A stretch of DNA of 64,000 nt from Orychophragmus violaceus (GCA_030180135.1 CM058230.1:102663503-102727502), one strand, 5' to 3'. Shown: positions 33,276 to 45,102, counted from the first letter of the stretch. Numbers and translations: made by a program. The notes: generated from the sequence alone by a model not told the origin.

Positions 33276-33833
33276 CGAGCAGTCGAGGTTAATGGGCGGT
33301 GGACGTTCTTGGGAAGAGGCGAGTGCCTCGGATGTGACAAATCTAATGATTATTTTTGCCCCATCCGTCGATCTTGTTTTGATCCAATGGCGCGGAGCGA
33401 GCGCGTGAGACGGGCTGAACTGCTTATCAGCGCGTCGGCAGTCGTTGCGTGTACGGGTTTTTAGAATCCCATCTTTCACCGTAGATCTGGTTGATCGTCA
33501 ACGGCTGAGATTCGAAGATCGCGAAGCGTCTTCTCGGGCTCGTTCTTTTTGATGACGTGACCCAATTACTGCGCGTTTTGTAGCCGTTGATCTCAGATCA
33601 ACGGCTGGCGAGAGGGAAGCGAGGGGTCCGAGTCATCTCGATTCTATAAGCAATTAATGCGAGTAAGGAGTCGTACGGGCGATACTGCGCACAATCTTTG
33701 ATATAAATAGTCATTCGCATTGTTTGAAGGAAATCCTTTGCTTCCCTACTCTTAACCTGTCTCTTCTTTGTTCGAACTTTTTCTCCCTACTTCCTTTGTC
33801 GTTAGAGAAAAAGTTTTCTTTCCTTTTTCCTTC

Positions 33834-36154
33834 ATGGCTTCTAGGGATCCTGCGGGAGCGAGTACGAGTGCGGCGGCGGGATCTTTTGGACCGCGCTCTT
33901 CGTTAACCGTGGACCGCATCCAGCAATTGAGGGTGCTTCGCCGGATTCCAACGGAAGTTGAAATCGTCATCCCTTCTTCGGCGGTATCCCCCGAAACGGT
34001 CGTAGAGGGCTACTGTTGTGCCTCCTATACGTATTTCGAAAAATGTGGGATTTTCTTTCCCATTCCCCGCCTCGTCTTCTTGGTGCTGGCCCAACTCCAG
34101 ATGGCTTTTTATCAGATGACGCCGAATTTCGTTCGGTACGTTATCGGACTCGGAGTCAGGGCTGCGGAGGAAGGGATTGAGTTCGGTCCCGAGGAGTTAA
34201 TGCGGGTTTGCTCGGTGAAGCAAGATTCCCGCTTTCCGGGGTCGTATTGTCTTTCCCCCCGGTTTGGGAGGATCCTTGACAGTCTCCCGGCGAGGGAAAG
34301 ATGGAGGGACCAATATTTTTTCTTTAGGACGACCCACCACTCGGTCGGGGAGTTCGATTTCTCGGTCGGGGAGTTCGATTGCTCGGTCATTCCCTCGCGG
34401 TGGGCTTCCGTCGTTGGTGATACTTTCTTACTGCTGTTTTGGCTATTATTTCTCGTGTCAGTTTTGTTCCTGACTTGCTTCATTCTATACTGCAGAGTTC
34501 CCTGAATCGCTTGACCTTAATCCTGTCACGGAGGCCCTAATGACCCGTCTGAGGAGAGGTTCCGTTAACTGGGACAGTTTCTCGGTCGAGCGTGTACAGG
34601 CTGCCCTGAGGGTCGATCCGAGAGGGGTTCCGCAGGGTCGGTCCCGGGTCTCTCGGGAATAAGCCTTTCCTCCTGTACCTCGCGGGACTTCTCTGGGTCG
34701 AACCGTACGACCTCCGCTTCGTATATTCGAGCGACCAAGAGAGGGTGAGTTTTCCGTTCGTGACATTTTGCTCGTCATTATTTGGGAAGAATCTAAAGAC
34801 TTCTCCCCTCCTTTTTTTTTTTTTTTTTACAGGTCATCCTTCCTCGGGCGTGGGTTCGGATGCCAGCACCCCATCTCACGAGAAACTATCTCGTAGGTCG
34901 AGAAGTCTCTGAAACGGAAAAGACCCCATAGATCTGGCAAAAAGGGTAGAGGATGGGAGTCTGAGCAATGCGCTCTTTTTTGCCATGTGTGATTCTCCTC
35001 TCCCTTCCACGGTTGTCCCCCGAGCTCCGGAGCCCGTGATGCATCCGCGGAGGAAAGGGGGTCCCCTCTTCTCTGGTTGTTCGGAGGGCGGACTCGGTTC
35101 CGTCCAGGGAGCCGGCTTTGCGCGATCCTCGCCCCGATGATCAGGATGTGGGTGGGGATCTTTCCCCCGTACCGAAGCGTCGAAGGATCGATACGGAGAC
35201 GAGCTCGAGTAGTTCGAGCGAGAGTGTTGGGATGCCTGGGGGCGCGGTCCATTCGTCGAGGCGCGTCGGACCCGCAGGGGTTCGGCTTCCAGTTGTCGGG
35301 GACCCGGCCATCGGCGATTTGTATGCCAAGATGGCCGAAGCTACTGGAAAGGTATCGACTATAGTTCTCTTCTTTGCCTTTCTTTGGTAAGAAAGATTTT
35401 TGAAATTCGTGTGTTTATGTAGTTTCTGGAGGCTACGAGCGGACTTATGGCCCGGTCCGAACGCGAGCTTCGTGAGCGATCGCGGGCGGACGAGCTCGAG
35501 GCCGCTAGGAGGTCGGCTCGTATTTTGACCGCAGAGCTGCAGGATTCCTTTGCTCGAGAGGAGGAGCTCGAAAGGAAACTGGCTCGGTACGAGGGGATAG
35601 AAGCCCGGCTATTGGTTCTCGAGAATCGTGAGGAGGACCTTTCTCAGAGGCTTCGGGCGGCCGAAGGCCGGGCGTTGGCCGCCGAAGAAACGAGTCGAGT
35701 CGCCACAGTGCAAGCTGCCCAAGATCGGATCGATCTGGAGAGAGTCCTTGCGGGGAGAGACTTCGACATAAAGGTCGCGTCTCACGAGGCGAGGAAGAGG
35801 ATGAGTGGGGAATACTTGGAGATCCTTAAAGGGATCAAGGAGAAGAGCGAGAAGCGGAAGCTCGAAACCAACGCTGAGATTCGCCTCCAAGAAACCCTGG
35901 CCAATATCGAACTCATCACGGAGTTTGCTCCCGGCGAGCTTGACTTGACTCGGGAAGTTCTGAGGTTGGCCGACCAGAAGAGGATGGCCATGGAAGAGAT
36001 GAACGCCGCGGCGGTCTCTGATTTCAGTGTCGGCAAGTTGAACTTGCCGGCCGTGTCGAGTGACTCGGTCATTTTGGCGCATGCTCCGCCACCGGTTGCT
36101 CCTGGCGATCAGGCGGAGGATGGAGACGAGGCTTCTTCGCGCTCGCGACAATGA
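33834..36154 (+). CDS. Antisense accessory gene of Gypsy-2b (multi-exon, coiled coil)
   Basis: Gene on the strand opposite to gag-pol. Exon 1 starts at the ATG at 33834, after a TATA-like TATAAATAG (33703) and a CT-rich leader. It encodes a domain like PF04195 (VRYVIGLGVRA, EELMRVCSV, FPIPR). The first intron appears to run from GTGATA near 34419 to an acceptor near 34495. A second acceptor follows the T run at 34810-34831, and a third intron lies near 35352-35420. Middle exons are Ser/Pro-rich with PVPKRRRID, a possible nuclear signal. The last exon (about 35421-36154) is about 240 residues of coiled coil with an acidic end. A 24-bp in-frame duplication (VGEFDFS, VGEFDCS) lies at 34346-34386. 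An exon-2 stop near 34661 shows either splicing I cannot place or decay. Confidence 0.65.
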
Positions 36155-36920
36155 TGTTGCCTCTAGGGGCCTCTCTTTTTTTTATATGTACATTTTTTGT
36201 TTTTGTTTTGGAAAAACATTTACTTGCCCGAGCGGGCTTTGTTCGAGGACATTGTGTCCTTCTTTTAATGAATTTCTTTTGGAGTCTTACATGCCTTAGC
36301 GTAGACTTTGCTGTTTTAGTACCTTCACGATTTGGTCGTTCGTACTTGAGTTCGGATCCCTTCGTAATGTGCAGTACGAGTTTAATGTTTAACGTGAAAG
36401 ATAAATCGGAGTAAACTTACAAAGGCTCGTTGTGCGCGGAGGTTTTTCCGTGTGATCGGTTGCTTCGACTTCGACGTTTTCGTTTAACGGGAGAGGGTGG
36501 CCCTCTAGTTCTTTCGAGCTGTATCAGGTCGGGAGAATTGACTTTGGGAGAGGCCATTTCAGGTCGCTCGGAAGGGATATTTTCATACCGCTTTGATATT
36601 TTGGAAGAGGCCATTTCAGGTCACTCGGGAAGGATAATTTCATATCTTTCGTTTCGGAAGAGATAATTTCATATCTTTTTTTTCGGGAATGTTATGATGA
36701 GGTATCTCGCAATGAATCCAACTTTTACGACAGAAAGAAGCATTGGATTAAGAGACTTATTTTGATTTCACAAAGATAAGTTGGGGTAACTTCCTCGGAA
36801 GCTGTTGAGCTCGGCGTGAGCTTTGTTTTTTGGGGGGCGGCTGCGCTTGAAGTCGAGCTGCCTACGTACCCTTTTTAAGGGGATCAAGCCATTTCGTAGT
36901 TCGATTATGTTGATGTACTC
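36155..36920. repeat. Gypsy-2b spacer with degenerate repeat units
   Basis: Non-coding spacer between the antisense gene and the end of pol. At about 36540-36690 it has irregular units around GAGGCCATTTCAGGTCGCTC and GATAATTTCATATC. Their reverse complements occur in Gypsy-2a at 5863-6034. Confidence 0.65.
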
Positions 36921-37907
36921 CTAGTGGAAATACTTTTTGAGGTTGATGATGTTCCAAGGTCGTAGTTCGGGCTTCTGGGTTTCCACCGACTTGAGTCGGT
37001 AGACCCCGTCCTTTACGACGTCGGTGACCTGGTAAGGACCTTCCCACTTCGCTCCTAATTTTCCAGCGTGTTCTTCCTTTTTATGGTCGAACACTTTCCG
37101 CAAGACGAGCTCTCCTACTTGAAACCTTCGAGTTTTGATTCGGGAATCATAGTAGCGAGCTGCGGCTTGTTGGTAATTCTGGAGTCGAGCTAATGCGAGG
37201 TTCCTTCTTTCGTCGACGAGGTTGAGCTCGTCAGTTATCATATTGTTATTAAGTTCCTCTTGTCGTGGGCATTCTTCTTTGCGAATGCTCGACACGAGAA
37301 TTTCAGCTGGTACTACCGCCTCGATTCCGTAAGCTAGCGAGAAGGGAGTCTCGCCAGTGGGTTTGCGGGGGGTAGTCTGGTAGGCCCAGAGTACAGCTGG
37401 GAGTTCGTCACTCCAGGTTGTTTTGCACTCGTTGGGCCTCTTCTTGAGGCCGTTCATAATCGCTTTGTTAGCTGCTTCTGCTAGCCCGTTCCCTTGGGGG
37501 TAGCGTGGCGTTGAGTAAGTCAGCTTTATGTTCCAAGTTCTGCAGAACTCTTTGAACGTGTTTGATATGAACTGAGATCCGTTATCGGTGATGATCACAT
37601 GGGGTAGTCCGTGTCGGCAAACGATGTTTCTCCAGACGAACTCCTTAACGTGAACGTCCTTAATTTTCTGGTATGACTCTGCTTCAATCCACTTGGTGAA
37701 GTAGTCCGTCATCACCAACAGGTGTGTGGCTTTCTTTTTGCCAGATGCGACCAGCGGTCCAACGATGTCCATTCCCCACCGCATGAATGGGTATGGTGAT
37801 GAGATAGAGGAGAGTTTCTCTGATGCTTGGTGGATAATTGGGGCATGCTTTTGGCATTTATCGCACTTGTTGGAGAAAGATTCGCATTCGGTGGCCATTG
37901 TAGGTCA
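36921..37907 (-). pseudogene. Gypsy-2b integrase
   Basis: Zinc-binding CDKCQKHAP stretch, then the catalytic core with D in GMDIVGPL, D in ITDNGSQF and E in GNGLAEAANKA. A C-terminal domain ends in WNIINLKKYFH. It is separated from the upstream pol by a TGA at 37905-37907, in a block (GYY, stop, PT) where relatives have tryptophan. Otherwise the integrase frame is open for 325 residues. Confidence 0.9.
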
Positions 37908-40900
37908 ATAGTAGCCTTGCCTTTTGATTCGCACGGCCAATGCTCGTCCTCCGGAATGGCTTCCGCAGGATCCGTCATGTGTTTGTGTAATCACGGCTAG
38001 GGCTTGCTTTTTGTCAAGGCATTTAAGGTAAGGTCCGGAGAGGCTCCTTTTAAAGAGCTCTCCTTGTGTGAAACAGTACCTCGCACTCTGCGTTTTAAGT
38101 TTCCGCGCCTCCCATTTGCCGTCGGGAACTTCGCCGTTTGTGATGTATCGAATGATCGGAGTTCTCCAATCTTCGTCGTCGCTAGGCTCAGGTCCCTGAC
38201 TAGTGGATGCGGTTTGAATTGGTCCGTCGGGGACGTTCGCGACGTATACGGTGTTTCTAGGATCGAGATCATCATCAATCTCGATGATGTCGCTATCAGT
38301 GTCTCCGGGACACTCTTTGCGTTTGACATCGTCCTTCATAGCGGGCCCGTCCTCTTTCAAGGACAGAGCTTTGAGAGCTATGTCGATGCTTGGTTTTTCT
38401 ATCCCTTCGACTGGTATGATCCTTTTGAGGTTAGGATCTGATGTCGATGCTAATGCGGCTAGCGCATCGGCTGCAGTGTTTTCACCTCGTGGGATTCGTG
38501 TTAGATCGAAGAATTCGATCTGTTCGGCCAATGTATGGACTACCCGTAGGTATGCTTCCATTCGTTCGTCTTTGGCCTCGTAGTCGTCATGATATTGGCT
38601 CGTGACTAGTTGGGAATTGCTGAAGGCGTTTACTTCCCGGGCTCCTATGGCTATCGCGAGTCTGAGCCCGGCTATTAACGCTTCATATTCAGCCTCGTTA
38701 TTCGATGCGGCGAAGCCCAATCTAAACGATTGTTCTAGTACTTCACCCGTTGGGGAGACTAATTTCACTCCGACTCCGGACCCTTGTCTTGAGGAAGCTC
38801 CATCGACGTAGAGCTTCCATCTTTGGGCCGAAGTCGGGTCGAGTTCTATAGTCGGAGGGAGCTCGATTATGAAATCTGCCAATACTTGTGATTTTAGGCA
38901 TGTTCGAGCTTTGTATTCAATGTCGTACTCGCTAAGTTCGATAGCCCATTTGACCAATCGACCTGATTGGCTTGGACTGTGAAGAATGGTTCTCAGTGGC
39001 TGAGAGGTCATCACTATGATCGAGTGCGATTGAAAGTACGGTCGGAGTTTCCGAGCCGACGTTACTAGCGGTAAGGCGAGTTTTTCCATGGCGGGGTATC
39101 TGGTTTCAGCATCGATCAAGGTCTTACTGATGTAATATACCGGCCGTTGTTCGTTTTGCTCCTCGCGAACCAGGACTCCACTTACTGTTGTCGTAGAGAC
39201 AGCTAGGTAGAGGTAAAGGGTTCTCCTTCTACTGGTTTCGCCAGTATGGGTGGTTCGCTTAAGTAGGCTTTGAGCTGAGTAAATGCCTCTTCGCACTTTT
39301 CGTCCCAAAGGAACTTTTTGTTTGCTTTTAACAAGTTATAGAAGGGTAGACATTTATCAGTCGACCTTGAGATGAAGCGATTCAGAGCAGCTATTTTGCC
39401 GGTTAGGCGCTGGACTTCTCGCGTTGTTCTGGGAGATTTCATCTCTATGAACGTTGCGATCTGTTTGGGGTTCGCTTCGATCCCTCTTTCGGTCACCAAG
39501 TAACCGAGGAATTCTCCTGAAGGGACCCCGAAGGTATATTTAGCTGGGTTGAGTTTCATCCCATATTTATTAAGAATGGTAAAGCATTCTTTTAGTTGGG
39601 GATGTGATCCTCGTACCTGGAAGATTTTACGAGCATATCATCGATGTAGACTTCCATGGTTTTGCCTAGGAGTCCTGAAAACATCTTGTTGACGAGGCGC
39701 TGGTAAGTTGCTCCTGCGTTTTTCAGTCCGAAGGGCATGACTTTGTAGCAGTACGTGCCTCGATCCGTTATGAACGAAGTCTTTTATTGGTCTTCAGGGT
39801 TCATCAATATTTGATTGTACCCTGAGAACGCGTCCATAAAGGATAGCAGCTGATGTCCAGCGGTGGCCTCGACCAGTCGGTCGATGTGCGGGAGTGGGAA
39901 GCTGTCCTTTGGACATGCTTTGTTGAGATCCGTGAAGTCTACACAGACCCTCCACTTTCCGTTCTTTTTCTTAACCACCACGGGGTTCGCGAGCCAGTCG
40001 GGGTACTTGACCTCTCTGATCGAACCGATTTTTAATAACCGATCGACCTCGTCATTGACGGCTTTGGCCCGCTCAGGGCCTAGTTTTTGACGTTTCTGTC
40101 TTACCGGTTTGTAGGTTGGGTCGACATTCAGCTCGTGGCTGGTTACATTGATGTTTATCCCTTTCATGTCTGATGAAGACCAGGCGAAGGAGTCGACGTT
40201 TTGTTTGAGAAAAGAGACCAGTTCGTTCTTAACCGGCTCTGATAGGTCGATTCTGATGCCAACGAGTCTTTCGGGATGAGCCTCGTCTATGCAGACCTGA
40301 GTCGTGAGGTCCTTTGGGGGTCCTATTTGAATGAGGTCGTTCGACCTTTTGGTCTGCATGGTGGCGAGCTCCTCCTCTTTCTGTAATTGCTACGCAGGGG
40401 ATTTCTCGATCTGCTTGTATCCGTTCATGTAGCAATGATGGGAAATCTTTTGACTTCCGTAAATGGTTTTGATCCCTTTGGGAGTCGGGAACTTTACGCA
40501 TTGGTGGTAGGTCGATGGTACCGCTTTCATGTCGTATATCCATGGTCGACCTAGGATTGCGTTATAGGGAGCTGACCGATCTACTATGACGAACTCCGTC
40601 ATTCTCCGAACACCTCCAGCAATTACTGGGGCGAAGACAGAGCCCATCGAGTATGTCGTTTCGCCAGCAAAACCTACTAGTGGTATCTTTTCTTCCACAA
40701 TCTCGGAGTCGTTGAAGTCCATCTTTTTGAACGCGTCGTAAAAGAGGACATCTACCGAACTTCCTGTGTCAATCATTATCCTTGAGAGTTCGACATCTCC
40801 CACTACTAGACAAACGAGGAGGGCGTCGTCGTGTGGTTTGTCGAGATTACTTGTCTCGCTCTCGTAGAAAATGATTTCGTGGTCTGGACCCAACATTGGG

Positions 40901-41023
40901 GTTTTCCCCCCTCTGTCGGTCTCGACTCTTCTTTGAAGAGCTTTGATCGAATTGACAGAGTCGCGGCAAAGCTTGGAGCCACCGAAGATGAAGTCGATTC
41001 GTTTAGGGGGTATAGCCCGTACA
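37908..41023 (-). pseudogene. Gypsy-2b protease, reverse transcriptase and two RNase H domains, broken
   Basis: The protease has MIDTGSSVDVLF near 40770. A TAG (40390-40392) follows it. The reverse transcriptase (40359 to about 39580) has VCVDFTDLNKACPKDSFPLP and, after an in-frame TAA near 39786, MPFGLKNAGATYQRLV and YIDDML. Frameshifts lie near 39600 and 39218. The first RNase H covers about 39230-38950. The second, archaeal-type RNase H (about 38840-38440) has LYVDGASS and NEAEYEALIAGLRLA. Its third catalytic residue is changed: the expected aspartate in SDSQLV is asparagine (38616-38618). The second RNase H defines the Tat lineage. Confidence 0.88.
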
Positions 41024-41038
41024 CCCCCCCCCCCCCCC
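41024..41038. repeat. C15 homopolymer at the gag-protease frame change
   Basis: Fifteen C on the plus strand, read as G15 in element sense. The gag frame is open upstream, and the frame that is clearly right downstream (RIDFIFGGSKLCRDSV, then protease) is shifted by one base. A slip in the run explains the break. Because the run is long, an assembly or sequencing error is also possible. Confidence 0.7.
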
Positions 41039-43169
41039 GGCAGAGACGAGGGAGATTGATTCTTGAGCGTAAACTCTTGGCAGGAGCCGGAGGCGGGGAT
41101 AGCGCCGAACCTCCCGGAGTGCCGCTTAGGTTAAGCTCGCCGAGGATGAACTCAACTCGCTTCCGCGACCCATGAGGGAGAGTTTCGGGAGATTCCGGCT
41201 CTTTTGACCGTTCCCGTTTGTTTTGGGAGTGCTTTTTGGAGTTCGACTCCTTGGTCTGTTTGTTTTCCTTTTTGTCGGACAGAGTTTCCTCCTCGACTTC
41301 GGAGTCTTTTTTGCTTTCGGACTCTTGTTTTTGAGCCTCTGCTTTAGCTCGAGTATAGCAATCCTCGGTCGAGTAACCTCTCTTATTGTGGAAATCACAG
41401 AATTTTTCCTTGTCGAACTCGAATTTCTTCGAGCTCTTTGGGCTTTCGACCGCGTTGACGTTCCCTGATTTACGGGAATCCTTTTTTGAGTTCGGATTTT
41501 GCGAGCCCGACGGGTTCCTTTCTTTCCGGTGTTTTTCTCTGAGGGCCGTGGTTTCGTCCTCGAGGCGAGCAAAGGCCGATGCGCGATGGAGGGCGTCATC
41601 GAGCGTTTGAGGTTCGCGGACTGTTATTTCCTCGCAGAATCTGGTTGAGAACCATAGTCCCCGTCTTAACGCTTCTATAGCTACCTCGTCTCGTGGATTC
41701 GCGATTTTGGATTTTATTTCCTTAAATCGGTCGATATACGAGCGAAGTGTTTCGTCGGGTTTTTGAGAGACGCCAAATAAGGCTGCCTCGGTAGTCTTTT
41801 CCTCGATGAAAACGGAGTATTGTTTGAGGAAAGCCGTCATGAACTGGGTGAAGTTGTCAATGGACCTTTCTTCCAGTCCGGCAAACCATTCTAGGGCAGA
41901 ACCTGATAGGTTTTCCACGAAGAGCCTGCAGAAGGCTGGCTCCCTCTCCTCATCGGTAAGGTACACCCTTGCCATCGCTAGTCGGAATGCCCTGATGTGG
42001 GCTTTCGGGTCTGATTTCCCAGAGAATACTGGAAACTTAGTTTTCTTGATCTCTCGGATCCTTGCAAACGCAATCCGATCTGTGAACGGCGTCTGTTGTG
42101 TTTCTTCGATCACTCGATCGATGTCAGGAGCCGCGCTCGTCGCCATGTGAACTTTCGAGCTCAGACTGTTGAACTGGGCTTTAGCCTGTTCAATGTATTG
42201 TCTAAGCATATCGTGTTCATCGCCCTCTGCGGGTGCGAACTGGACTTGTGCCTGACCTGACGTTTGTTCCGGAAAAATGGGGTCGAGGAGATCGATCGTT
42301 GGGATCGACCTCGTCTGATCGACCTGGGGTGTTCAGAACTGAACTGAGTTTGATCCGTTAAGGAGTCCCAAGCTCGAGGCGAAGGCAGAACCTCCTAGTT
42401 GCCTCGGTCCGATGTTAGAGTTACTCGGGAAAGGTGGTGGCCCGGGTAATGGTCGGTTTCTTGATCCGGTTGGGTCTGTGACCATTGAACTCGAACCAAA
42501 TGGGGTCGGTACCGCGATAGGGGTCATTGTAGGGCGGAAACCGCTATTTGACGTATTACCGAAATTTCCCGACGTTCCCGGAGGAGTTACTACCTGGGAG
42601 AAGTCCAAGCGGGTACACGGTGGAGGACTTATGGGAGTTCGCGTTGGTCTGCCCCCTTGGCTTTGACAGGCGAGCTCTTCAAGACGGGCGTTCAGGCGCC
42701 GCTCTTGTTCCTCGAGCGGCGCTGCCAGAGAACGGTTCGCGATTTCTTGGGCCCTTGCGCTTGCCTCGTTGTTTCTCGTTCGATCTACCAACAGGCTTAA
42801 CATCGAACGGATCTCGGCAAGATAGCTTGGCCCTTGTCTCTGTGGAGCAGAAGGTAGAGGCGAATTGGGTCTGGTTATTCCAGATCCCCCTCCTGGGGTG
42901 GGTATTGAGTCATTTCTCATCCACACCCAGTTTCTGCTCGGATCATTAGTTCCTGACAAAACATTTGTCGGAGTCTGGCTCGTCGCGATTGTTTGAGCGA
43001 CGGAGCCGGCTGGTGCCGAGGTCGTGGAGACTGAGGCAGAGCTCGTCAACACGCCGTCGGTCTGACCCATGTTTCTTACCCCGGTAGTGTTCTGAGGAAC
43101 GTTGTCGACCGTTTGAGGGCGGTCAACCGGTGGTGTGGCGCTGGGAGAGCCAGTTTGGTCGGGATTCAT
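41039..43169 (-). pseudogene. Gypsy-2b gag, one internal stop
   Basis: Begins at an ATG at 43169, 55 bases inside the primer-binding site. The N-terminal 278 residues are Pro/Ser/Thr-rich, with a short coiled-coil-like segment. A TGA at 42333-42335 interrupts. The same frame then continues to the gag core from about 42209 (KFPVFSGKSDPKAHIRAFRL, ALEWFAGLEE), a charged linker, and a Tat-type knuckle CDFHNKRGYSTEDC. A Lys/Glu-rich segment follows. Confidence 0.88.
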
Positions 43170-43223
43170 CTCGATCTATCGGATCTAGGATCTGATTCTT
43201 AAGATAGGAAAGACTATAGAATG

Positions 43224-43241
43224 TCCCCACAGTCGGCGCCA
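43224..43241 (-). promoter_or_regulatory. Primer-binding site of Gypsy-2b (tRNA-Asp type)
   Basis: Reads TGGCGCCGACTGTGGGGA in element sense, two bases from the 5' LTR. It matches the tRNA-Asp site of Athila at both ends, with several differences in the middle. Confidence 0.85.
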
Positions 43242-43243
43242 AA

Positions 43244-43781
43244 TGTGAGATCCGGGATTCACACTAAGAATTTGTATTCGTGGATTTGGACTTTTGGATA
43301 TAGAAATGGTATAGTTTCCTATGAATCAAAGACTTTATTGAGATTGATCGTCGAAATAGAACAAACACAGTCGAGAAGAGAGTACAAAGTATAAAATCGA
43401 GCTATCTAATCGAAGTGTTCTTAGCCTAGGTTGGAATTGTTTTTAATGAGTCGCCACTTCTCTTCTTAAATAGCCTCGATTCTGATCCCCTCGTCCCGAT
43501 CTTTCGGCCTCGTCGTTGTAACGATCTCCGAGATTTTGCGGATCAGTTGAACTGGCGAAGACCGAGTTGCTCTATCTCCACGTCATCCTCTGCCGAGCTC
43601 GAGCTCGATTGTCTCCGGCTTCGGCATCGTCTGGGCCTCTCCAAGGCGTTTGCTTCGCTTGGGCCCATCAAGAGAGTCGGCTCTCCTGTCTGTCTTTGAT
43701 TCCGGAATGGGCTCGTAATTACGGGCCTTTGTTTTGTCTGTTAATGGGCCGGATTTCCTAGAGAGAAATCCAGTACCAACA
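43244..43781 (-). repeat. 5' LTR of Gypsy-2b
   Basis: 538 bp, ends with CAGTACCAACA on the plus strand, followed by the CTTAT duplication at 43782-43786. Differences from the 3' LTR include GAAATAG against GAGATAG near the left end and a short indel in a T run. Confidence 0.95.
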
Positions 43782-43786
43782 CTTAT

Positions 43787-45100
43787 GTAACCAAGGGCGC
43801 GTAGTCAGCTATCCGGAAGTTTTTGGAAGATAACAGCAATCTGAGGTATCTTATCGGGAGTGAACCAGACATGTATCCATGGCTATAGCTATAGTGGTGG
43901 ATTCACTTGGGTTCAGACCAGTCGTGAATATTTGCGTTTTATCCACATTCATACTCAGACCAGACCAAGCTGCGAAGTCGTCCACTGTCTCGCTTATACC
44001 GTGGAGCGAATTGCTCTGCCCGTCAAAGAATATCATTACGTCATCAGCAAACATTAAGTGAGATATCTGTAAAATCTCTGCATTTGGGTGAAAACCAATG
44101 TTGCCATCGTTAAACCTTGCTTGACTCAGCTTGGAGAAGATTTCCATGGCTAAAACAAATAAGTATGGAGATAAAGGGTCGCCTTGCCTAAGACCCTTTT
44201 TGCACCTTATGAACTCAGAGGGTTGACCATTGATAATAACAGAAAACAAGGTTGTAGATATACATTCTGAGATACACTTCACAAAGGTTTCAGGAATGGC
44301 CATTGCTCGGATAGTTGCTAAAACAAAGTCCCATCGTACTGAGTCAGATGCTTTTTCAGGTCTACTTTTAGCATTGCCCTCGGGTCTATGTTCTTCCAAT
44401 TGTAACCGTGAATCAGCTCCGAAACTAGCAAAACATTCCTTGATAAAAGCCTCCCAGAAAGAAACTCAGCCTGCACAGGGGAGATGACTTCCTCAAGCAG
44501 AGCTTTCAGCCTTGAAGCAAGTAGCTTCGACATAACTTTATAGACTGTATTTAAATAGGAAATATGCATGAAATATGAGGGTTTGGACGCATTCTTGATA
44601 TTAGGGATGAGCACCATGTTGGCCGACTTCCACTGCTTAAAGATTTTTCCAGCCTTGAAGAACTTAAGGATTGCTTTAGTTACTTCCGCACCCACAATTT
44701 TCTAGCAACCTATAAAACACTTGGTTGTGAATCCATCAGGACCGCATGTTTTGTTTTTAGGCAAGTCGTGAAACGCTTCTCTGATTTCCAAGGATGAAAA
44801 GTCTTTAGTCAGAGAAGTAATTTGAGTATGCGAGCATTAGTAGTACATCAGATATGTGATATCTGATTGCTCAAACAAACAGTCCGAAACAGATCCCCCT
44901 AGGAGATTTTCAAAGTATTGCACACAGAGAGCTTGAATTTCAGCCTGAGAGTCAACCACAATACCATCCTCCTTTTCCAGAAAATGAATGTAATTTTGAG
45001 CTTATCTAGAATACATAATTGGGGAAATAAGTTGAGCCGTAAATCCCTCGCTCATCCAAGTAATCTTTGATCTCTGCAGAAGAAAGCTTTGTTCGGCTTT
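43787..45100 (-). pseudogene. LINE-2 reverse transcriptase region
   Basis: Blocks in order from the right: KSANMVLIPNIKNASKPS, MLKVDLKK, then after a frameshift near 44330 SDSVRWDFVLATIRAMAIP, GLRQGDPLSPYLFVLAMEIF and LMFADDVMIFFDG. The FADD catalytic motif is intact. Expected blocks further upstream (44700-45100) are present with stops. The 3' neighbour of this region is at 32708, across Gypsy-2b. Confidence 0.86.
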
Positions 45101-45102
45101 TA

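Larger units (their letters stand above)
32714..43781 (-). mobile_element. Gypsy-2b: complete Tat-like Gypsy element (11068 bp) with antisense gene
   Basis: LTRs at 32714-33252 and 43244-43781, 5-bp duplication CTTAT, tRNA-Asp-type primer-binding site, polypurine tract, gag-pol on the minus strand and an accessory gene on the plus strand between pol and the 3' LTR. The LTRs differ by about 6-7 of 538 positions by eye, so insertion is recent. A second RNase H after the first, together with the antisense accessory gene, places it in the Tat lineage. gag-pol carries several stops and frameshifts. Confidence 0.95.

Noticed and set aside
41024..41038. Programmed ribosomal frameshift between gag and protease in Gypsy-2b
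   Set aside because: No slippery heptamer with downstream structure was evident, Tat elements use one frame here, and the other shifts in the same element show ordinary decay.
42100..42300. TCGATCG-type sites in the Gypsy-2b gag region (near 42117 and 42284)
   Set aside because: Isolated sites without the flanking TGY/RCA bases and without a partner at about 21 bp; expected by chance.
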